Of a stretch of DNA of 11,187 bases, positions 7,342 to 11,187 are shown in pieces; the first letter of the stretch is position 1; each line of letters begins with the position of its first letter. A program made the position numbers and the translations under genes. Under the pieces are notes generated by a model that had not been told where the DNA came from, did not search any database, and saw nothing but the letters and a program-made list of their open reading frames with translations. This stretch comes from Pseudomonadales bacterium (lineage in GTDB: Bacteria; Pseudomonadota; Gammaproteobacteria; Pseudomonadales; IMCC2047), in assembly GCA_021736745.1 (NCBI GenBank), contig JAIPFG010000073.1, positions 1-11,187 on the forward strand, in the 5' to 3' direction.

Positions 7342-7500
7342 TTATTTTTTTAGCTTGGCCAAAACGGTTATTGCTACCGCCGCTGCAGCAAACAAGCCAA
7401 TAGTTGAAGGCTCCGGCAATGGCACGGTACTATCTACCCCTGCCCAGACCGGGTAAACAGTTGCTGCCAAGATTGCCATCAATATCAGTTTTTCTTTCAT
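7342..7500 (-). CDS. PEP-CTERM micro-protein, copy B (52 aa)
   Basis: A 52-residue paralogue of copy A. Signal peptide at 1-20 (P-V-W-A cleavage site), a linker of about seven residues (GVDSTVP), LPEP at 28-31, a hydrophobic segment with four consecutive alanines, and the basic tail K-L-K-K. It differs from copy A by one inserted residue and ten substitutions, mostly conservative. An adjacent in-frame ATG at 7503 could add one Met; AGGG lies five bases before that ATG and eight before the one at 7500, so either works. It is the first gene of the minus-strand group, and a sigma-54-like element lies about 45 bases upstream. Exosortase processing is established for the PEP-CTERM family; what such a short substrate does is unknown. 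Confidence 0.8.
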   Translation of the reverse strand: MKEKLILMAILAATVYPVWAGVDSTVPLPEPSTIGLFAAAAVAITVLAKLKK

Positions 7501-7735
7501 CATCTTTTCCCTGCGTCTAATTATTTTTTAATTACTTCAAAACTAAAGCATAATCCAGACCAAATATATAACCCTTTTATAAACAGCAAGTTAAATCGAA
7601 TGAATCTTAAATTTCTTCCGCAGTGTAAAAATAACTGACACTTCAAGCTGGAAGTTCTTTCCCACTTCGTATTCAAAAAAACAGCGGCTTCATTTTTCAG
7701 TTGGCCTCTTTTCAGTCATGGCCCATACTTAGCCA
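7501..7735. other. AT-rich divergent intergenic region
   Basis: 235 bases between divergent genes. Apart from the sigma-54-like site it contains an inverted repeat AGTGT-N11-ACACT near 7621-7642 and a TATATA/TTTATAA-rich stretch at 7563-7585 that could hold a sigma-70 -10. I found no convincing promoter for the plus-strand hydroxylase-type gene and no coding sequence. Confidence 0.3.
7545..7564 (-). promoter_or_regulatory. Candidate sigma-54 (-24/-12) promoter for PEP-CTERM copy B
   Basis: Minus strand reads TTGG-TCTGGATTAT-GC: the GG of a -24 element (7561..7560) and the GC of a -12 element (7549..7548) are separated by exactly ten bases, the strict RpoN spacing. The flanking match is partial (TGGTC for TGGCA, ATGC for TTGC). 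Transcription would begin near 7537, leaving a leader of about 37 bases. PEP-CTERM loci in other bacteria are often tied to the RpoN-dependent regulator PrsR, which makes the match more credible. It could still be a chance match. Confidence 0.4.
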
Positions 7736-8575
7736 ATGGCGGATTATATTATTACCCATCAGACCAGTTTACTAACCTACAGTTTATGGTTGAGCTTCAT
7801 TCTAGCCCTGTTATGGGAAATATTACGGCCCTGGATTAAGACCAGTTACTCACGGCCAGTGCGCTGGTGGAATACCCTGGGGTTATATTTACTCAATCAA
7901 TACTTCATTCACTGGCTCATGCCAGTCACAACCATAACGGCCGCTATTTATGCGGCAAAGCATTCCATTGGATTGTTTAACCTGCTGAGTTTCGATTCCT
8001 GGTTCGGGGTATTGGTTGGATTTTTATTCTTTGATCTTTACCACTTCAGTCTCCACTGGACTTACCACAAAGTCCCCTTACTCTGGCGCTTTCACCGATT
8101 ACATCACAGTGATCCCGACGTGGATTTAAGCACCGAGCTAAAACATCATCCATTTGAGGGAATTGTCTCGGCTGTCCTATCAGTGGCCTTCATTATGGTT
8201 TTGGGAATACACCCTATCGCTATTATTCTTCGTGTACTGATTAACCAAATGGTCAGCTTAATTAGCCATGCCAATATAAAACTACCTCAACATATCGATA
8301 CACCTGTCCGTAAGGTATTGGTCACTCCGGCTATGCACCGTATCCATCACTCATCCTGGCGCCCTGAAACAAACAGTAATTACGGTACGCTTTTTTCATT
8401 CTGGGATCGGATATTTGGCACCTACATGAATAAACCTCGGGATGGCTATGAAAGGATGGAGCTGGGATTGGATTCCTTTCGGTCACCTAGAGAGCTTTGG
8501 CTGGACCAGCTCCTCTTGCAGCCTTTTCGTCGCACTCCAACAAAAACTATTCCAGGTGACCAGATCACCGATTAA
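7736..8575 (+). CDS. Sterol desaturase / fatty acid hydroxylase family membrane protein
   Basis: A 279-residue integral membrane protein with the histidine clusters of the fatty-acid-hydroxylase superfamily: HFSLH at 103-107 (HxxxH), HRLHH at 120-124 (HxxHH), HH at 137-138, H178, and HRIHH at 201-205 (HxxHH). In this family they bind a di-iron centre on the cytoplasmic membrane face for O2-dependent hydroxylation or desaturation of a lipid. Transmembrane segments are near 13-30, 47-70, 88-106 and 140-175. The substrate cannot be read from the sequence. The ATG at 7736 comes four bases after an in-frame TAG and no earlier start exists; no Shine-Dalgarno is visible, so translation may be weak or leader-dependent. 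It converges on the EamA transporter gene with a 15-base gap and is divergent from the PEP-CTERM micro-genes. Confidence 0.88.
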   Translation: MADYIITHQTSLLTYSLWLSFILALLWEILRPWIKTSYSRPVRWWNTLGLYLLNQYFIHWLMPVTTITAAIYAAKHSIGLFNLLSFDSWFGVLVGFLFFDLYHFSLHWTYHKVPLLWRFHRLHHSDPDVDLSTELKHHPFEGIVSAVLSVAFIMVLGIHPIAIILRVLINQMVSLISHANIKLPQHIDTPVRKVLVTPAMHRIHHSSWRPETNSNYGTLFSFWDRIFGTYMNKPRDGYERMELGLDSFRSPRELWLDQLLLQPFRRTPTKTIPGDQITD

Positions 8576-8590
8576 CGAAGTCGCAGTTGT

Positions 8591-9466
8591 TCAGTTTCGC
8601 CTAAGGACTAAGTAAACCCCCAAAACGGTAATAGCGATCGCTGCCATCTGGACTTTTGATAACGCTTCACCAAATAAAATCCAGGCCTCAATGGCCGTTA
8701 CGGGCGGCACCAGATAAAAATAACTGGCAACCCTTGCCGATTCCCCCTCACGGATCATATACATCAACAGTAGTATAGCGCTAACCGACAGGCCAAACAC
8801 CAGCCAGGTCAGCGCGACAATTAACGTCATACTCCATTCGATGACACGTTCTTCAAAAACAAACGCCAGCACTCCCATTACGATCGCTGTGGCCAGATAT
8901 TGATAGACTGAGCCAGCAATTAAATCGACCCCTCCTCCAAAACGTTTTTGGTACAAGGTTCCCAAAGATATCCCTAGCAGCGCCAACAAGACAGCCACAA
9001 CCGCTTCAATACGTAATTCAAAATTGCCCGAATGTTGCCCATTCAATAAAATCAGTATTACCCCCAGCAATCCCAAAATTAACCCTAACCATTGTGATAA
9101 CCGTAATTTGTCGCCAAACCATTGCCAACTCAGAAGGGCGGTCAAAAGTGGTTGCAACCCGACGATGATAGCCGTAATGCCTGCCGGCATCTGCCATTTC
9201 ATTGCGGCAAAAACACCACCCAGATAACAGGCATGGACTAATAGCCCAGTCACCATCTGGTGCTTCCCTCGACTAAAGCTGGGCCATTGGCACTTAAACA
9301 ACACACTGAATGCTGCAAACACCAGCAGTGTCAACAGCATCCGAATAAACAACAGGTAAAATGGATCGATATAGGGTAACGCGTATTTGGCCCCGATAAA
9401 TCCGGTGCTCCACAACAAAACAAAGAGAAGGGGAACAAAACGAATAAATGAACTTTGAGCAGTCAT
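8591..9466 (-). CDS. EamA/DMT-family transporter
   Basis: A 291-residue, very hydrophobic protein with about ten transmembrane helices in two repeated EamA halves (about 10-140 and 155-290). Family signatures include LLWSTGFIGAKYALPYIDPF at 17-36, the aromatic/Pro-rich G-L-Q-P-L-L-T-A-L in helix 4, and the paired Y-L-V-P-P-V-T-A-I near the end of the second half. Members move metabolites (amino acids, purines, drugs) across the inner membrane, mostly as exporters; the substrate here is not predictable. The ATG at 9466 has a good AGGA four to five bases upstream. A sigma-70 promoter lies 50 bases upstream. The gene is divergent from the iron permease gene and convergent with the hydroxylase-type gene, so it is probably a single-gene unit. 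Confidence 0.9.
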   Translation of the reverse strand: MTAQSSFIRFVPLLFVLLWSTGFIGAKYALPYIDPFYLLFIRMLLTLLVFAAFSVLFKCQWPSFSRGKHQMVTGLLVHACYLGGVFAAMKWQMPAGITAIIVGLQPLLTALLSWQWFGDKLRLSQWLGLILGLLGVILILLNGQHSGNFELRIEAVVAVLLALLGISLGTLYQKRFGGGVDLIAGSVYQYLATAIVMGVLAFVFEERVIEWSMTLIVALTWLVFGLSVSAILLLMYMIREGESARVASYFYLVPPVTAIEAWILFGEALSKVQMAAIAITVLGVYLVLRRN

Positions 9467-9514
9467 CTGGTCCTTATCATTGTTGAGTGCAGCCTATCTT
9501 CTATAGAATGGGAA

Positions 9515-9543
9515 ATAACAAATGTTTTAATCACAACCGTCAA
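9515..9543 (-). promoter_or_regulatory. Sigma-70 promoter for the EamA gene
   Basis: Minus strand: TTGACG (-35, 9543..9538; 5/6 match), a 17-base spacer, then TGTTAT (-10, 9520..9515; 4/6). Predicted start near 9508, giving a leader of about 42 bases before the ATG at 9466. Confidence 0.5.
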
Positions 9544-9620
9544 AGCGCGTCTATGATGCTAAAAAGGTAACATTGTAAAGCCCCCATATTTTAATAGTTA
9601 CATATTATTGACCAACAAGC

Positions 9621-9651
9621 TTGACTCGATAGCCACTATAGATATTATAAT
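9621..9651 (+). promoter_or_regulatory. Sigma-70 promoter of the iron permease gene
   Basis: TTGACT at 9621-9626 (5/6) is followed either by TATTAT at 9643-9648 after 16 bases or by a perfect TATAAT at 9646-9651 after 19 bases. The transcript would begin near 9656-9660, inside the Fur box. Confidence 0.6.
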
Positions 9652-9652
9652 T

Positions 9653-9671
9653 GCGAATCATTCTCATTATC
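9653..9671 (+). promoter_or_regulatory. Fur box over the transcription start of the iron permease gene
   Basis: GCGAATCATTCTCATTATC matches 14 of 19 positions of the Fur consensus GATAATGATAATCATTATC, with the right half almost perfect. It begins one base after the -10 and ends 16 bases before the ATG, so Fe-Fur binding would block initiation. This predicts repression in iron-rich conditions and induction under iron limitation. The nature of the downstream gene strongly supports it. Confidence 0.75.
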
Positions 9672-9687
9672 TACTTAGAAGCAAACT

Positions 9688-11187
9688 ATGCCTTTATTTC
9701 TTTTAACCTTTATCAATACCCTGCGCCACTTTTCTATCAGAAAAACCCAACGCTACGGTCTCTTTTTCCTGATCGCCTTCGGTGCTCACACCAGCTTTGC
9801 TTCCGGTACTGATCATCTCGCTGAGCTGCGCCAACTTGTCCAACTCGCGGAATATATTAGTGTTGACTACCCTGCCGCCGTAAAAAATGGCGAGATCGTT
9901 AACGCGGGAGAACATCAGGAAATGATTGAATTTTCAGGACTGATTCTTGATAAAAGTCTCCAATTAACGGAAATAGCAGATAAAAATGGCCCCATTACGG
10001 ATAAAGCTAAAGCACTTCAGGTAGCCATTATCAACAAGCAACCAGTTGAAATAATTCAGACGCTAGCCGCTGATTTGAGAGCCTCGTTACTGACACTGGC
10101 ACCACAAGCTTCTGTGCCAGAGAGTTTATTATCAAAAAGAGAAAATCAGTTGTTATTTCAACAAAGCTGTGCTGGTTGTCATGGCGAAACAGGGCAAGGA
10201 AATGGCATCCAGGCGACGGGATTAGAGCCCCCACCCACCAATTTTATAGACAAAATTCGCGCTTCTAACCGATCGGTTCTTGGCTTGTATGACGCCATCT
10301 CTCATGGTATTGAGGGTACAGCCATGACGGCCTTCAACCAATTAACTGAAAAACAAAAGTGGTCACTGGCCTTTTATACAGGCAGCCTTGCCTTCCAATC
10401 CTCCTCCAAATCACAACAGCAGGCCGAACCCGTTATTTCCCTGCAACAGTTGATCAATTACAGCCCTAACATTCTGTCCAAGGAATTACCCTCAGACCAA
10501 AGAAACCAAATTGAGACACTGCGCGCTAACCCAGAACAATTTTTTATCCAAGCAAGCGATCCCATTTCTATCACGCGAAGACAGCTTGAAGCCGCACTGG
10601 ATGCATATCACACTGGCGACTACAACAAAGCCCATGATCTCGCCGTAAGCGCCTATTTGGATGGTTTTGAACAGGTGGAAGTTAGTTTATCTGCGAAAAG
10701 CAAGGATCTCAAAGATGAGCTTGAGTCCCTTTTGATTTCGCTTCGACAAAAATTCAGCCATAGTGAAAATAATCAGGAATTAAACCAAGCCCTAACAGTT
10801 ACTTTCCAGAAACTGGCACAAGCGGAAAGCTTGCTTACAACGGCTTCGCTTTCAAGCGGAGAATTGTTTAGCGCCAGTTTAGTTATCCTCTTGAGAGAGG
10901 GTTTAGAAGCTTTACTGGTGGTAATTGCCCTGACAACAGTTCTTCTGCGAACCAACCGGAGGGACGCCTTAAGGTATCTACATTTAGGGTGGATTTCAGC
11001 GCTCGTTGCCGGAGCAGCCACTTGGGTCGCCGCCCAGACGTTGATTTCCATCAGTGGCACCAGTAGAGAAATTATGGAAGGTGTTGGCGCCTTACTCGCT
11101 GCCACCGTTTTATTTTATGTGGGCTTCTGGATGCATAATAAATCCCACGCGGATCACTGGCAGGCATATATTCAAAAGCAAATAGAC
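9688..11187 (+). CDS. Cytochrome c / FTR1 fusion iron permease, C-terminus outside window
   Basis: 500 codons from the ATG at 9688, still open at the right edge. An in-frame TAG at 9676 rules out an earlier start. Residues 1-38 form a signal peptide with a long basic n-region (hydrophobic YGLFFLIAFGA at 23-33). A helical periplasmic part follows, then a class I cytochrome c domain: heme site CAGCH at 161-165, with Met213 in GTAMTAF the likely axial ligand. A second helical region at about 290-390 contains DGFE at 325-328. The FTR1 permease begins near 390 with REGLE at 403-407, the iron-binding motif of FTR1/EfeU, and a second R-E-x-x-E-G at 460-465. The role is high-affinity iron import across the inner membrane; FTR1 permeases work with a ferroxidase, and the fused heme domain probably takes electrons during Fe(II) oxidation (inference). 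The Fur box upstream fits. Further iron-uptake genes probably follow to the right. Confidence 0.9.
   Translation, partial: MPLFLLTFINTLRHFSIRKTQRYGLFFLIAFGAHTSFASGTDHLAELRQLVQLAEYISVDYPAAVKNGEIVNAGEHQEMIEFSGLILDKSLQLTEIADKNGPITDKAKALQVAIINKQPVEIIQTLAADLRASLLTLAPQASVPESLLSKRENQLLFQQSCAGCHGETGQGNGIQATGLEPPPTNFIDKIRASNRSVLGLYDAISHGIEGTAMTAFNQLTEKQKWSLAFYTGSLAFQSSSKSQQQAEPVISLQQLINYSPNILSKELPSDQRNQIETLRANPEQFFIQASDPISITRRQLEAALDAYHTGDYNKAHDLAVSAYLDGFEQVEVSLSAKSKDLKDELESLLISLRQKFSHSENNQELNQALTVTFQKLAQAESLLTTASLSSGELFSASLVILLREGLEALLVVIALTTVLLRTNRRDALRYLHLGWISALVAGAATWVAAQTLISISGTSREIMEGVGALLAATVLFYVGFWMHNKSHADHWQAYIQKQID

Larger units (their letters stand above)
7077..7500 (-). repeat. Tandem gene duplication of the PEP-CTERM micro-gene
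   Basis: Copies at 7342-7500 and 7077-7232 are direct repeats at the coding level: the first fifteen bases are identical (ATGAAAGAAAAACTG), as is most of the PEP-CTERM region. Flanking and 109-base spacer sequences do not match, so the duplicated unit is the coding sequence alone, or the flanks have since diverged. Confidence 0.75.

Noticed and set aside
8576..8590. Terminator between the convergent hydroxylase and EamA genes.
   Set aside because: The 15-base gap has no hairpin with a T-tract. Termination may lie inside the opposing genes or be Rho-dependent.
10773..11105. Minus-strand open frames inside the iron permease gene (10773-11105, 9703-9915, 10031-10234).
   Set aside because: They lie opposite a 500-codon frame with CAGCH and REGLE motifs. 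The antisense products are low-complexity and featureless.

Overview
The window looks like a stretch of chromosome from a free-living, probably aquatic or marine, gammaproteobacterium. This is inferred from the gene types, not from any marker gene. It holds a YfiQ/Pat-type protein acetyltransferase of gammaproteobacterial size, outer-membrane-type lipoproteins, a Fur-box-controlled cytochrome c/FTR1 iron permease and PEP-CTERM (exosortase substrate) signals. Base composition is moderate. The acetyltransferase gene is visibly more GC-rich than the AT-rich neighbours to its right. No rRNA, tRNA, CRISPR array, transposase or phage gene was seen.

Left region (1-1492, minus strand): three lipoprotein genes overlap at their junctions (ATGA and TAATG) and form one tight operon that runs off the left edge. 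None belongs to a family I recognise. Positions 1493-2032 are non-coding and hold several potential hairpins.

Centre-left (2033-4744, minus): one large gene for an ADP-forming acyl-CoA-synthetase-like protein fused to a GNAT acetyltransferase (YfiQ/PatZ/Pat type). It lies back to back with a small plus-strand gene (5060-5569) for an uncharacterised single-pass membrane protein. The shared intergenic region is 315 bases.

Centre-right (5768-7500, minus): this is the most unusual part. Two tandem paralogous genes of 51 and 52 codons (7342-7500 and 7077-7232) encode almost nothing but a signal peptide plus a PEP-CTERM sorting signal (LPEP, a hydrophobic segment, then a basic tail). Downstream on the same strand is a secreted alpha-helical, probably toroid-fold protein (5768-7015). 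A sigma-54-like -24/-12 element sits upstream of the first micro-gene, and a small terminator-like hairpin lies between the two. I read this as a possible small exosortase-dependent surface module, with the toroid protein perhaps acting on an envelope or extracellular glycan. The function is inference.

Right region: a sterol-desaturase/fatty-acid-hydroxylase-type membrane di-iron enzyme (7736-8575, plus) converges on an EamA/DMT transporter (8591-9466, minus). The transporter gene is divergent from a large plus-strand gene beginning at 9688. That gene encodes a periplasmic cytochrome c domain fused to an FTR1 iron permease and runs off the right edge. A sigma-70 promoter followed by a 19-base Fur-box match (14/19) precedes it, so iron-starvation induction is expected.
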